Shown here piece by piece: positions 43,801 through 55,063 of a DNA stretch of 64,000 nucleotides. The stretch is from Dipteronia dyeriana. Lineage: Eukaryota; Streptophyta; Magnoliopsida; Sapindales; Sapindaceae. How positions within the stretch are numbered: position 1 is the first letter of the stretch; the number at the start of each line of letters is the position of its first letter. The stretch is taken from positions 34,853,598 to 34,917,597 of the forward strand of contig CM065297.1 of the NCBI GenBank assembly GCA_032871835.1, read 5' to 3'. The translations under genes and the position numbers were made by a program. Under the pieces are notes generated by a model. That model saw only the letters and a program-made list of their open reading frames with translations, was not told the origin of the DNA and made no database searches.

Positions 43801-46800
43801 TTGATAAAATGCCGGTTTATCTCCACATGTTTTGTTCTGTCGTGGTGAACTGGATTCTTAGCTATGCTAATAGTTGCTTGATAATCACACAACAGTTCCA
43901 TAAGCGTGACCATAGGAACTTTGAGTTCATTCAGTAACCTTTGCAACCAAATTCCCTCATAAATTCCATGAGCCATTGCTCGGAATTCTGCTTCGGCGCT
44001 GCTACGAGTGACCACAGATTGTTTCTTGCTCCGCCAAGTGACCAAATTACCCCCAATAGGAACAGTACCCAGAAGTAGACCTCCTGTCTACAGCCGAACC
44101 AGCCCAATCTGTATCCTCACTTTTCTTGAAACAAATACCTTGTCCTGGTGTCATCTTCAAGTACCTTAGGATTCTCAAAATTGCTCCCATACGTTCTTCA
44201 TTCGGATTGTTCATGAATTGACTAAACGTGCTCACCGGAAAAGCAATATCCGGTCTGGTGTGGGACAAATAAATCAATTTCCCCACCAACCGTTGATACC
44301 TTCCTTTGTCCACCGGTGGACTTTCTTCTGCAAGACCCAACTTTGTTGTATAGTCCATTGGTGTATCAGCTGACTTGCATTCTGTCATCCCAGTTTCTCT
44401 GAGCAAATCCAGGATATACTTCCTCTGATTTAAGCAAATTCCAGCCTTTGATCTTGCAACTTCCATTCCTAAGAAGTATTTCATACTTCCTAGATCCTTG
44501 ATTTCAAACTCCTTGGCTAAGAAGGACTTTAACCTCTGAATTTCCTCCTCACTGTTACCAGTAACAATCATATCATCTACATACACAATGAGTATAGTAA
44601 TAACACCTGTGGCATGATGAACAAATAAGGTATGATCAACTTGACATTGAGTATAACCAAACCTTCTTACGACTTTCGTGAACTTTTCAAACCATGCTCC
44701 GGGAGACTGTTTTAACCCATACAAAGACTTTTTTAACTTACAGACTTTGTCTCCATACACATTTTCCAAACCTGGAGGACTTTCCATATAAACTTCCTTT
44801 GCTAAATCTCCATTTCGGAAAGCATTCTTTACATTCATTTGATAAAGCTTCTAGTTGAGATTAACTGCTAGTGATAGAAGAACTCTGATTGTATTTAGTT
44901 TAGCAACTGGAGCAAATGTCTCCTCATAATCAATCCCATAAGTTTGTGTAAACCCTTTAGCCACTAGTCTGACCTTGTAACGTTCTACACTGCCATCTGT
45001 TTTATGTTTCACCGTGAAAACCCATTTGCACCCCACAACCTTCTTATCCTTCGGCAATTCTGTGATTTCCCAAGTTTTATTTATCTGAAGTGCTCCTAAT
45101 TCCTCCATAACTGCATTTTTCCACTCTGGAATTAACATGGCCTCTTGGATGTTTGCTGGAATAGACACTTGAGAAATATTGTGAGCAAAAATTTTATAAC
45201 TAGCTGAAAGACCCTCATAGGATATGTACTTACTCAAAGGGTAAAGGGGTTTTGCTATGCACTCTCTCACTGGTCTCCTTAGAGCAATTGGTACTTCAGA
45301 ATCTGAAGTAACTTCCTCACTGATCTGGTTAGTATTTTGGCTGGTGCTAGGATCACTTAAGGGTTCAATGTTGGGTTCATATATGTGGACCAATTCCGGT
45401 TGAGGCTTCTGGTCTTGCTGAGATACAATCTTGTCTGATCCATCTTTATTTTCCTTCGGCCTCCTCGAGTATACAATAGGTTCTGCTTGGAACTTACATG
45501 TCATGTCTGGATGATTTTAAGGTTGAGGAGGCTGTATTTGCTGTTGTGTAGGAGACATATTGGACTCACATTGTATAGGAGATATTGGACTCAAAATGAG
45601 GAATTTCAGGCACATTTGGAAGTTGAGACTCACTAGTAGGACTAGAGGACCCTATAGGAGATGAACTTGCTCCAGGGATTTCATGGAAAACACGACTAGG
45701 AGGACCACCAATAACCAAAAACTGAAATTCATTCTCACTCCCCTCTTGAATTTTGGTTTGTGGGAAGAAAGGTTGATCTTCAACAAAGGTAACATCTAGA
45801 GAAATATGAATCTTTCTAGTTTCTGGGTTGTAGCATCGGTATCCTTTTTGAGTAGGAGAATAACCCAAAAACAAACACCTAGCAGCTCTAGGATCAAGCT
45901 TACCCCTGTAATGTGGCTGAATATGAACAAACACCATGCAACCGAAAACACGGAGAGGAATGGTGGATATAAATTTTGTGTGAGGATATGTCTCAAGTAG
46001 GGTTTGACATGGAGTTTTGAAGTGTAATACTCTAGAGGGTTGCCTATTAATCAGATGTACAACTGTGAGAACAGCCTCACCCCAAAAACGACTCGGCACC
46101 TTCATACAAAACAGCAAGGACCTGGTCACCTCTAACAGATGACGGTTTTTTCTCTCAGAGATCCCATTTTGTTGAGGTGTGTCAACGCATGAGGTTTGGT
46201 GAACAATCCCCTCACTAGAAAAATACTCTCTCAACTCCTGGTTTACAAACTCTCTCCCATTATTTGATCTGAATACTTGAATTCTGGTTTGAAACTGATT
46301 TTTAATCAATGAATTAAAATTTTTGAAAATATTGGTGACCTCAGACTTTTCTTTCATTAAAAAAACCCATGCGACTCTGGTATGATCGTCAACAAATGAG
46401 ACAAACCATTTTTCCCCAGTGATATTAGGGACTCTGGAGGGCCCCCAAACGTCACTGTGAATTAATGCAATTGGTTTGGACGCTTTGTAGCTATTAGGAT
46501 GGAACACAGAACGAGTATGCTTTGATAACTCACAAAAATCATAATGAAAATCTTTTGAACTTTTATTAAGGAATAAGTCAGGAAACAACTTCTCTAGATA
46601 CAAGAAATTGGGATGTCCTAACCTATAGTGCCATAACATAATGACACTCTCTTTATTGGACTTAGACATAGACTCTGATATTGACTCAAAGGAAAAAATC
46701 TTGGACTCAGCAGAATGACCTTGTATACCCTTAGAAGCTTCGGCCTTGATGATATAGATACCAAATTGTGTCTCAGCAGTTCCAATCGTCTTTCCCGAAA

Positions 46801-49800
46801 TCATGTACTGAAGCACACAATAAGTGGGAAAAAATTTAGACACTTTTCATCATAAGTGAGTTTTGATATAGATAGAAGGTTACAATCTAAATTGGGAACA
46901 TATAACATAGACTGAAGGGTTAGAGTTTTTGAGATAACCACAGTACCACACCCTGTGACTTTGGACAGAGAACCATCTGCAATTTTTACATTATAGTTAC
47001 CTTGACATGGCTCAAAGGTACTAAACACCCTAGCATCACCTGTCATGTGGTCAGTTGCATATGAATCCACAATCCAAGGCCCTGGGACCTCCTTTTTCAC
47101 ATTCAAAGCAGTGGAGAAGGTATCTTTAGTAGCAACAGACCCGACACCAGCTACTGAGGCATTTAAACCAGAAACCATTTTCTGCAGCTGATCCAATTTC
47201 TCCTGAATGTGTACAACTGAATCTGTTCCAACACCTTCATTCCAACTGGCCATGTAACCCTGTGTATCTCTGTAACCATTATTCTTGGGTTTCCAGTCAA
47301 CTGGTTTTCCATGAAGCTTCCAACAACTGTACTTGAGATGACCTGGCCGTTTGCAATACTCACACCATGGTCGACCCATCCTAGGCTGGTTGATTTTTCC
47401 TCCATGGACTGCCAAGGCACTACCCTCTGGTTGTGTAATGTTGCTGTCAGATCCAAGCATTACCTTCCTTCTGCTCTCTTCACACACCACCTCAGAAACT
47501 GTCTCACAGAGAGTAGGTAATGGCTTGATTGCCATGATTCTGCCTCTCACATCATCAAGATTACGATTAAGCCCGAACAGGAACTTGAAAATTCTCTTTT
47601 TCTTAATACTTTTTCTGTGTGTGGCCACATCTCCTGAATCTTTAAAAATATCAGTCTCAAATATGTTTACTTGCTGCCATAATCTAGCGAATTTAGTGTA
47701 GTATTGAGTGACCGAATCCTCTCCTTGACGTAGATCATGTATAATCCCTTCAACCGCAAACAACTCGGCTGTGTTATCATGAGTAGAGAAAGTCTCTTTT
47801 GCTGCATCCCATATCTCCTTTGCTGCCTCATACAGTAGAAAATTCTCACTAATATCAGCATTCATTGAATTCAGCAGTCATGACATCACCAAGTTATTCT
47901 CAGTCTTCCACTGGCGATATCCTTTGTCCTCCTTGGCTGGTTTCTGTACCTCTCCAATCAGGTACTCATCCTTTCCTTGCCCGCTAATGGAGATGAGGAT
48001 CGATTTGGACCATTGAAGATAGTTCTTACCGTTCAACTTGTGACCAGATATGAGCAACTGAGAGGATGTCTGGTCAGAGCCTCCCCCTCCATTGTTGTTA
48101 GAGTTAGAAGAATCTGAACCAGAAAGGACTTCTGAATAGGATTCGTGAGATATGCTGAATTATTTGAAGACCTATATGTCAGAACACTAAGGAAAAAAAA
48201 TATAGAGTTAATGCCGGAAAGAGCAGTAGGGAAATATAGGTTTTCTGCCGGAAAGAGCAGTAGGGAAATATAGGGTTTGCTGCCAGAAAAAGCACTAAGG
48301 AATTAGGGTTTATTCCGGGTTCAGAGGTGGCTCTGATACCATGAAGAATTTAGAGAAAATTTGTGTATATATTATTTTATCAGTTGACATCTATATATAT
48401 ACAAGAAAGGAAGCTGATTTCCTTCTAAAGAGAGGATAATCACAATCCCTAAGAAATAGGAAAAATAACAATCAAATCTCTAAAAAATAGGAAACAGAGC
48501 AATAACAGCTAAGCTACTAAATTACATCCTATTTACTTGGAATTCCACAGTTTATATTTGCTCTACACCCTATTGTGTGCTCTTAGAATTGTTCATCACT
48601 CTGACACTGATCTCAAAGATTCTTTTCCTTATCTAAACTGTACTTAATGTGTATTGATTCTGGCAGAATCAAACCCTGATAGCAATTAAAGCTCCACATG
48701 GAACTACTCTTGAAGTCCCTGATCCCGATGAAGTAAGCAGATAGCTGAAAATTTTGAACGAAGTGTTGTTTTTCACTACTTTTATTCTTGTCTTCTTGAT
48801 GCATGTCTCATTGCTCCTGTATGCACAGGCTGCTGATTACCCACAGAGGAGATACCGGATAATTCTTAGGAGCACAATGGGACCTATTGATGTTTACCTT
48901 GTGAGGTAATTTTTTCCTTCCAGGAGGCATTAAAACATCCACCTGTGCACTATTATGGTCCATCTTTTGCTCTTATATAATATCTAATTTCATCAATTGT
49001 CCTGTGAGATAATTTTCAACTTTAGATCCTTGCTTGTTTGATTTTCTTAATTTTTCTGTTGTTTCTTTTTATTTAAGTTTTCCTATTTGGCTTTTCAGTC
49101 AATTTGAGGAGAAGTTTGAGGAGACGAATAATGCTGAGCGGACTGAGCCACCTGTGAGCTTACCACCACATGCTTCCAATTCAGGTTTAGATGAAAACCA
49201 AGTGGCGGAGATGGTAACCATGGAGAGCACTGGAAGGGAAATTCAACCTCAATCACAACAAGCTGATCAGATGTGCTCTGGCCTTGATTCTTCACAGGAG
49301 TTTGCTGGGGGAATGATGAGAATTGTTCCTTCAGATGCTGATGTAAGTGCAATTGTTCTCGTTTATAAATTCTCACAGCTTCATTTTTATGAAGAACAAT
49401 TGGTAGAAGACATAAAGTTCAATTAACGAGGAACTAAATCACATTTCAACTGATTTTTATGTTTTGAGTGAGTTGGCAAACATTCATCACATGGCTTTGA
49501 ATCTGAGCCTTGAATGTGAAGTAGAGGCAATGTTTGACACGTGTTTAATTATCGAAGATGCACCTCAAGATGGACACATTGAAATTTTGTCATCATTATC
49601 TTTGCCTATTTGCCTTGATGATTTTGGTAATTTTATATGAAGTATTATGTTTCTCTCTAAGTTCCTATATCCCAATTATAATTTTTTTTTATCACAATTC
49701 ATCTATCAATGTGTCCCAGTTTCCCAAATACTTATACGCAATTCTGCAAACCATGTATAAAAAGAAATAGGACGTGGAGTACTGTGCATAACTGCATATA

Positions 49801-50219
49801 TACTGGACTTTTTAAAATCTCATATATCCCAATAAACAAAAAAATATGGTATTTGTGTTGTGGTGTTTTATTTTTCCTCTAGTGTTAAAAATTTGCTTCA
49901 ACTTACATGTCTCATTTTTGTCGCAGAATGATGCCGATTATTGGCTTCTATCTGATGCTGATGTCAGTATCACAGATATGTGGAAGACAGACTGTATCCT
50001 TTATCCATGTTTGTTTCCATCTTCTCCCTGTTTTCTCTTGTTTCAGTTCACGATATCGTCGTTCGATCCTTGATTCAAACCATAGCAGGTGTTGATTGGG
50101 GTGGAGTTGACATACTACGTCCTGATTTTGGAATCCCTGATGTGTGTGCCTTGAGACCACAAACTCCACCGTCTATAATTCACGATGTGCCATCTAATGA
50201 TGCTAATTCTACTCATTGA
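40875..50219 (+). CDS. E2F: E2F transcription factor (activator type, E2FA/E2FB-like)
   Basis: Cell-cycle regulator that pairs with DP proteins to bind E2F sites of S-phase genes and is restrained by retinoblastoma-related protein. Exons: 40875-41078, 41856-42051, 42259-42312, 42430-42515, 42598-42686, 42774-42828, 43060-43112, 43184-43234, 43343-43391, 48667-48732, 48829-48905, 49099-49342, 49927-49993, 50086-50219; phases join to 474 aa. Winged-helix DNA-binding domain about 150-212 ([38 protein letters not shown]); coiled-coil dimerisation about 229-262; marked box about 263-330 ([34 protein letters not shown]); RB-binding C-terminus about 411-428 ([16 protein letters not shown]). The N-terminal [12 protein letters not shown] block matches plant E2FA/E2FB. 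Intron 9 contains a 5.1-kb copia element. The last acceptor could instead be 50046 (adds 13 aa), but that intron would be only 53 nt. Confidence 0.96.
43402..43639 (-). repeat. 3' LTR of the copia element with partial duplication
   Basis: 43402-43609 aligns without gaps to the other LTR. 43609-43639 repeats its terminal ~30 bp. The outer end lies 10 nt from the 3' border of E2F exon 9. Confidence 0.92.
43672..45504 (-). pseudogene. Copia reverse transcriptase and RNase H
   Basis: 45504-44851: [58 protein letters not shown]. An in-frame TAG follows (usual Trp). 44838-44047: [20 protein letters not shown], polymerase motif [30 protein letters not shown] frameshift near 44046 leads to RNase H ([40 protein letters not shown]). 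A further frameshift near 43755 leads to [20 protein letters not shown], ending near 43672 just before the polypurine tract. Catalytic RT residues remain. Confidence 0.88.
45566..46843 (-). pseudogene. Copia integrase
   Basis: Open for 425 codons. GAG-pre-integrase HHCC part ([19 protein letters not shown] pair later), then the core with [11 protein letters not shown] (first Asp), [13 protein letters not shown] and [18 protein letters not shown] (Glu). The second catalytic Asp, normally RSDNG.E, is Asn here, so the D,D,E triad is broken. The tail includes FGCMVFVHI and [20 protein letters not shown], typical for copia integrase. Length is near full. Confidence 0.88.
46801..48165 (-). pseudogene. 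Copia gag and protease
   Basis: Gag starts near 48165 with a Ser/Gly/Asn-rich leader, then [20 protein letters not shown] (copia gag N-terminus). A TGA at 47878-47880 replaces the usual Trp in VMSWLLNSM. From 47865 the frame is open for 354 codons: UBN2-type gag ([36 protein letters not shown]), zinc knuckle [14 protein letters not shown] and protease region [15 protein letters not shown]. The catalytic D-S/T-G triad reads DSY here, so the Gly is lost and the protease is probably inactive. A frameshift near 46840 separates it from integrase. Confidence 0.85.
48342..48549 (-). repeat. 5' LTR of the copia element, with PBS at 48330-48341
   Basis: In element orientation it reads TGTGGAATTCC ... 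AAATTCTTCA and is followed at once by TGGTATCAGAGC, the standard initiator-Met tRNA primer-binding site. It differs from the other LTR at three or four positions by eye. Confidence 0.93.
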
Positions 50220-50860
50220 TGATATTTACTTACACGGTGAGCTAAATCTGGAAGCTTCTGTTGGTACCCCTTTGGCAACTTTCCATGTTTGTCAAGCAAG
50301 CACGTGAATGAGTAGAGCATGATCAATTTACGGTGGGAGGCTGATGGGAGAAGTTGATGGATGGTGAACTGGAGGTTATCGCTGTGTTACACCTGAGTAC
50401 AATTTTTAACCAGAGGTACTTTAATTACATATGAACTTGTCATTGGATTTTGGAAAAAGAAGGTGGATTTTAAGGAGACAACGCACAAAACACAGTTAAA
50501 GGACATGCAGATTATCAACGCATGCAATATAATCATCTTTTTTAACGTGTGGCACCATGGATTATGTTTGAAATATCAAGGCAACTGTATCTAAATGTTG
50601 AGAAGTAAGCCTAGTGTTGGAATTGGTGTACCGGAAAACATCAAGGTATGTGAAATCATTGTGGCCTGAATCGCTCTGATTGTATGATATTGAAGATTTG
50701 ATGTACACGTTACTGAACTAAAAATTTCATAAGTGCTTATCTTGTCCAGGTATATCCTTTTAATTGCCAATAAGAGCTAATTAACTTGTGTGAACTCAAA
50801 ACTCAAGATAGTGTTGACTAATATGTTCAACTTGTAAATGTCAAATTGACGAAATTAGTT
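50220..50860. other. E2F 3' flank
   Basis: Contains the presumed 3' untranslated region of E2F, followed by AT-rich DNA with no coding support. No polyadenylation site could be fixed with confidence. Confidence 0.5.
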
Positions 50861-51842
50861 TAATTTAAGGGATATAATCATTCCCCTCAATAATTTGATA
50901 TATTACACATTGTATCCCCTTTAATTTCAGAAATAATCATTCTTCCCTTAAAAATCAAAATATTAGATATTTTACCCCCTCTAGTTTTGGTAATGATCAT
51001 TCTCTCTTTTGAAAACCATAATATTAGAAATTTTACTCTAACCGTTACGAATTTTGTTAGTCAAATGTTTTGATTATTAAAAATTAATTAAATGATCTTA
51101 ATGCCATTGAATACATGAATTATGTCCACTAATGATACCACTAATTATTTTTAAAAGAAAAAAAAAATCAGAAATAAAACAATAAAGACTAATAAACCTA
51201 ATTTTAAAAAACAGAATTGAAAATAAAAAATTAAAAAATTTATTTAAACAAAAATTAATAAAAGAATTAAATGTGAAAATAAAAAATTTAATCAAAAACC
51301 ATTAATATAAAGAATGAAATGTAAAAATAAAAAATTTATTTAAAAAATATTAATATAAAGAATAATAAAATAATAAAATAATATAATTGTAAAAAAACTA
51401 AAACAATATTAAATTTATTTTAAAATAAAGAATTGTTTTTTAAAAATATTGAACTTTTTGTTACTAATATTTAATTTCTATTTTCAATTATGTTTTTTTA
51501 AAATACTTTTATTAGTTTTATTGTCTTATTTCTAATTTTTTTTTCTTTAAAAACAATTTGTGGGATCATTAGAGGTATAACTCATGTGTTCAAGGGTATT
51601 AAGGTCATTTAATTGATTTTTAATGGTCAAAGTATTTGACTAATAGAATTCCTAATGGTTAGAGGTTAAAATGTCTAATATTTTGGTTTTCAAGAGGGAT
51701 AATGACCATTATTGAAATTAGAGGAGGTAAACTGTCTACTATTTTGGTTTTCAGGAGAGAATGGTCATTACCGAAACTAGAGGAAACAAAGTGTCTAATA
51801 TATCAAACTAAAGATGGAAAAATGATTATATCCCTTAATTTA
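50861..51842. mobile_element. Foldback/MITE-like element downstream of E2F
   Basis: TAATTTAAGGGATATAATCAT at 50861 is matched in reverse by ATGATTATATCCCTTAATTTA ending about 51841. Similarity extends ~280 bp inward on both arms (for example CTCTAGTTTTGGTAATGATCATT against AATGGTCATTACCGAAACTAGAG). Each arm has two or three internal ~60-bp sub-repeats with the motif ATATTAGA(A/T/C)ATTTTA. The centre is extremely AT-rich and codes for nothing. Confidence 0.75.
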
Positions 51843-52109
51843 ATTGAGATGTGGACACATGCCAATTGAATTAAACTAACATTTCACAAGCTGAGATATA
51901 AACCGTGATATTTAGTGATACAAATGGAAATAATTATCAGAGTTAGTTGATCGGGTGCTTCAATACTATATATAGGCTTCGTTAAATTTAACGCATGAAA
52001 TTGGTTTTAGTTATATAGGTCTTAGCTCACAAAGGTAAACTAATACCAATAATTTGTACATTTCAATCTTGATAATAAGATAGGACATGGTGGGCACATC
52101 ACTTATCAG
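51843..52109. other. Spacer
   Basis: No feature seen. AT-rich sequence between the foldback element and the SINE relic. Confidence 0.6.
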
Positions 52110-52315
52110 TAGAGGTGGTTGTGCGCCTCCTGTTCATAGGGGTAGTGAGAGATTTAAATGTTATTATACGTATTTTATAAGTATGTTTGTAGAGTTTTTT
52201 TTTTCGATTTATGAGAATAGTTATCTCCCGTAATGAAAATAGATATCCGAATTATATAATTATTGTTTGATTTTGACAGGCTTCGCCATTCTTATTATAA
52301 TATACAGAGGCCACA
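52110..52315 (+). mobile_element. Decayed tRNA-derived SINE (same family as 35475)
   Basis: GAGGTGGTTGTGCGCCTCC replaces the A-box region and GAGATTTAAAT the B box (degraded). The body GAGAATAGTTATCTCCCGTAATGAAAATAGATATCCG...TTGTTTGATTTTGACAGGCTTC, read in pieces, matches the copy at 35560-35660. Two copies in one window support a dispersed family. Confidence 0.65.
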
Positions 52316-52526
52316 ACAAAACCTGAAAGGAGAAAGGCCCGACACTAAAAGCAATCTGCAACCGCAATTTATTTTGTTGGGACCAAACAGTATGAAAGAA
52401 AAAGTGATCGAGCTCTGATTTGTTTTATGTACATCACCGATTATTCTTTCTGGACGGAGATTTAACCTTTTGCTTATCCCATGGTTGACAAGTCATGTTC
52501 ATAATGTGGACTTTTTTTTAACACAT

Positions 52527-53045
52527 TGTCACGGGCTTAGAGTTTGCGCAGTACACCCGTGCGACACTTAGGCAAATTCTATGAGAATGTTGCTAAGTAA
52601 GCCTTACAAGAGAGAGATTTGAAAGAGTAGAAGAGCTTGGATGGAAAACAAAGATTGTATTGCTATGAAGGAAGCTTTACAATGCCCTGGATACTAGAAT
52701 GCTTGAGTTTCTAGGATGATTTACAAATGAGGGGGGGTTGGCTATTTATAGGTGAGCCACCTCCTTAGGGAATGTTCTAGATTAATCTAGGAGATTAAGT
52801 CTCCAGAATATTCTACACCTAGCTAGAATACTCTACATGTATTTATATGCCTTTACAAGGTTCTAGATTATTCTACAACTATCTAGTTAAATACAAGAAT
52901 GGTGTAGAGAGGGTTGGGTTGCTAGAGACTTCCAGAAGCTTGACCAATGCTGGAATTGTGGAGAAGTCTCTAGAATCTTCCAAGAGCTTGGCATAGTTGT
53001 GGCCTTTGTTGGGCTCTTGGGCTTGACAGCTTGCGGCCCGTGACA
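52527..53045 (-). repeat. 3' LTR of the TR-GAG element
   Basis: A 519-bp copy matching 55064-55582 except at 52552 and 52687. It carries the same TATA and heat-shock-like motifs (52770-52777, 52806-52813, 52930-52937, 52973-52980) and the last codons of the Gag-protease frame. Confidence 0.95.
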
Positions 53046-55019
53046 TCCTCCCCCACCTAAGTTAGCAACGTCCTCGTTGCGTGGGCGCTGAGTATGTTGG
53101 AGTTGGGCACAAGTTGGTTCATTCCTGCGGAAGGTCTTCGGCTTGGGAAGCCTCCCTTGAGAGACGGAATTCGAGTCTCGCATCCTTAGCTCGACGCAAG
53201 TGGGCTGGCTAGGTTTCGAAGGTGATCCAACATCTTGGGTGCCTTCTCTCGGTGCCTTCGATCGCTTCCCATGGCTTGTGCGCTTCTTACTCCTTCGAAT
53301 GCCTACAATCGGCTGGTTCTTTGGAGAAGTGGGAGAAATTGGTGTCTCCTCGAGCCGTACGGTGGATAGCATCCTACATGGCTGGGGTATGCGTCCCACC
53401 GGGATGGTGATTGCCTTGCCCCTGTTAAGAATGCTAAGTGAGTTCACAGCGGGTAGGGGGAAAGCGTTGGCTTGCTCAAAGAACGCCATGCCTAGCACCA
53501 CTTGGTAGTCATCTAAGGGAACCACCGAGAAGTTGAGCTTTCCACTCCAAGGGCCTAGGTGGACAATGACGTCTTTTGCTGTGTCATCAATTTGCTTGGC
53601 CGGAGAGTTGGCAGCTTTAATGATGGCGTATTCACCATTGGTGATGCGAAGACCAAGTCGTTTGGCTTCGTCTGTTGAGATAAAGTTGTGCGTTGCTCCG
53701 GTGTCTAGCATTGCACGAACTTGTTTGCCTTTGATGGTGGCATTCACGAACATGAGGCCTTTGGTAAGTGTAGGAGGCACGGGTTGCCCTTTGAGTGCAT
53801 AAAGCTGTTGGAGAGAACTCATGCTGGCTTGGGGCTCAATTGCCTTAGTTTCTTCTAGTTGGGTAACCATGGCATTGAGCATCTTTCGCTTTGGGCAGTC
53901 ACGTACCCAATGTGGCCCATCACAAATGAAGCATGGATTCTTCGGGTTGATCAAAACGGGTTTGCCTCCATTGGCGTTGTCGCGCCGGTTATCGCCATTG
54001 GGAGTTCTGTTTGGTCCTTCGCTCTTGCGATCGTGGTCTTTAGACTCGTCTCCCCCACCTTTTTCATGATTGTCGGACATTTCTTTTGTCTTGGTGAGGT
54101 CGGCAAGGGATTCTGCAGCGGCAATGGCTGCATCAATGTCTTGCACGTTCCGCCTTTCTAGCTCCACTCTCGCCCATTCCTTGAGACCGTCCATGAAGAG
54201 GAATAGTTTGTCTTTATCGGACATATCTTCGATCTCGAGGATTAAGGTAGAGAACTCCTTGATGTAGTCATGGATGGATCCAGACTGCTTGAGGCGACGA
54301 AGGCGGCTACGGGCCTCCTTATCGGCGTTGGTTGGCGAGAACTGCCTCTTGAGTTCTCGTTTGAAGTCTTCCCATGTGCGGATGGGGTGGATAGTATCAC
54401 CATGCTTGCGCCGCCACCATAGTTGAGCAGAATCCCGAAGGAAGGTGGGAGCATTGGTGATCCGTGTAGCGTCGTCCCTAACTCCCTTGGCCTCGAAGTA
54501 TTGTTCTAGGCCGAAGAGGAAGTTTTCCACTTCCATGGCGTTACGATTGCCGTTGAATGTGGATGGCTTAGGGATTTGGATGGCGCCCCATGTGCTCGTG
54601 CTAGCGAAGGCACCACTGCCATAAGTTGGGTTGTTTTTGAACGAAGTCCATTCGGTGCGAACTTCATCCATCTCGACTCGAATGGCCCGCAACTCTTGCT
54701 CGACGAAGGTGCGAGTGTTGCGGATTTCTTCAGTAAATTGGCAGATTTCCTCCCGAATGCCCTTCTGGAACTCTTGTAGCATTGCCTTGGTCGCCTGAGC
54801 TATTATGGCGTAATTGGTTTCTAGGCCATCGAGGTGGTCGACCACGGTGCTCAAGGTGGTTTGCATTTCGGAGAGGGCTTCATCGTGGACATCCACGCGA
54901 GATTCCAAAGCGTCCATGGACGGACCCTTGGACTTGCTACGCTTGGTGTGGGTGCGTTGCTCGCCACGACCATGCGCTTGCTCTTCCACTATAGCAGCAA
55001 CTTCGCTATCGGAGGCCAT
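52887..55019 (-). CDS. Gag-protease polyprotein of the TR-GAG element
   Basis: 710 codons without interruption; ATG at 55019 is the first after the primer-binding site. Residues about 35-130 are predicted coiled coil by heptad look (MDALESRVDVHDEALSEMQT). About 150-310 is the retrotransposon Gag core (IPKPSTFNGN, LRDSAQLWWRRKHGD, TWEDFKRELKRQFSP, LFLFMDGLKEWARVELER). A CCHC-like knuckle CFICDGPHWVRDC at 363-375 has spacing C-x2-C-x3-H-x4-C, one residue shorter than usual. A retropepsin-like domain has AMLDTGATHNFIS (Asp at about 439) and VVLGMAFF. The C-terminal ~150 residues are basic, Ser/Pro-rich and unrecognised; the last ~53 codons are encoded inside the 3' LTR. No RT, RNase H or integrase follows. 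It would build particles and possibly process Gag, with RT and integrase supplied in trans. Confidence 0.88.
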   Translation of the reverse strand: MASDSEVAAIVEEQAHGRGEQRTHTKRSKSKGPSMDALESRVDVHDEALSEMQTTLSTVVDHLDGLETNYAIIAQATKAMLQEFQKGIREEICQFTEEIRNTRTFVEQELRAIRVEMDEVRTEWTSFKNNPTYGSGAFASTSTWGAIQIPKPSTFNGNRNAMEVENFLFGLEQYFEAKGVRDDATRITNAPTFLRDSAQLWWRRKHGDTIHPIRTWEDFKRELKRQFSPTNADKEARSRLRRLKQSGSIHDYIKEFSTLILEIEDMSDKDKLFLFMDGLKEWARVELERRNVQDIDAAIAAAESLADLTKTKEMSDNHEKGGGDESKDHDRKSEGPNRTPNGDNRRDNANGGKPVLINPKNPCFICDGPHWVRDCPKRKMLNAMVTQLEETKAIEPQASMSSLQQLYALKGQPVPPTLTKGLMFVNATIKGKQVRAMLDTGATHNFISTDEAKRLGLRITNGEYAIIKAANSPAKQIDDTAKDVIVHLGPWSGKLNFSVVPLDDYQVVLGMAFFEQANAFPLPAVNSLSILNRGKAITIPVGRIPQPCRMLSTVRLEETPISPTSPKNQPIVGIRRSKKRTSHGKRSKAPREGTQDVGSPSKPSQPTCVELRMRDSNSVSQGRLPKPKTFRRNEPTCAQLQHTQRPRNEDVANLGGGGCHGPQAVKPKSPTKATTMPSSWKILETSPQFQHWSSFWKSLATQPSLHHSCI

Positions 55020-55063
55020 GACTCGTGCTAGCTGTGGTTGCTTAACCAGGCTCTGATACCAAC

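Larger units (their letters stand above)
43402..48549 (-). mobile_element. Ty1/copia retrotransposon in E2F intron 9
   Basis: Target-site duplication GTTTA at 43397-43401 and 48550-48554. LTRs at 43402-43609 and 48342-48549 (about 208 bp, 3-4 differences). A primer-binding site complementary to the 3' end of initiator-Met tRNA lies at 48330-48341, directly next to the right LTR. A G-rich polypurine tract lies at about 43640-43665. Gag, protease, integrase, RT and RNase H are in copia order on the minus strand, i.e. antisense to the host gene. Several frameshifts and stops and changed catalytic residues make it non-autonomous. The left LTR end has a 30-bp partial duplication (CTAAATTACATCCTATTTAC repeated at 43609-43639). 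Confidence 0.95.

Noticed and set aside
49994..50085. Alternative last acceptor of E2F at 50046 (after TTTCAG), in frame
   Set aside because: It would leave a 53-nt intron, below the usual plant minimum. The acceptor at 50085 gives 92 nt and a sequence (SGVDWGG) that fits plant E2F C-termini.
53200..54994. Several plus-strand frames of 60-100 codons
   Set aside because: Shadows of the intact minus-strand Gag-protease frame; no own domain.
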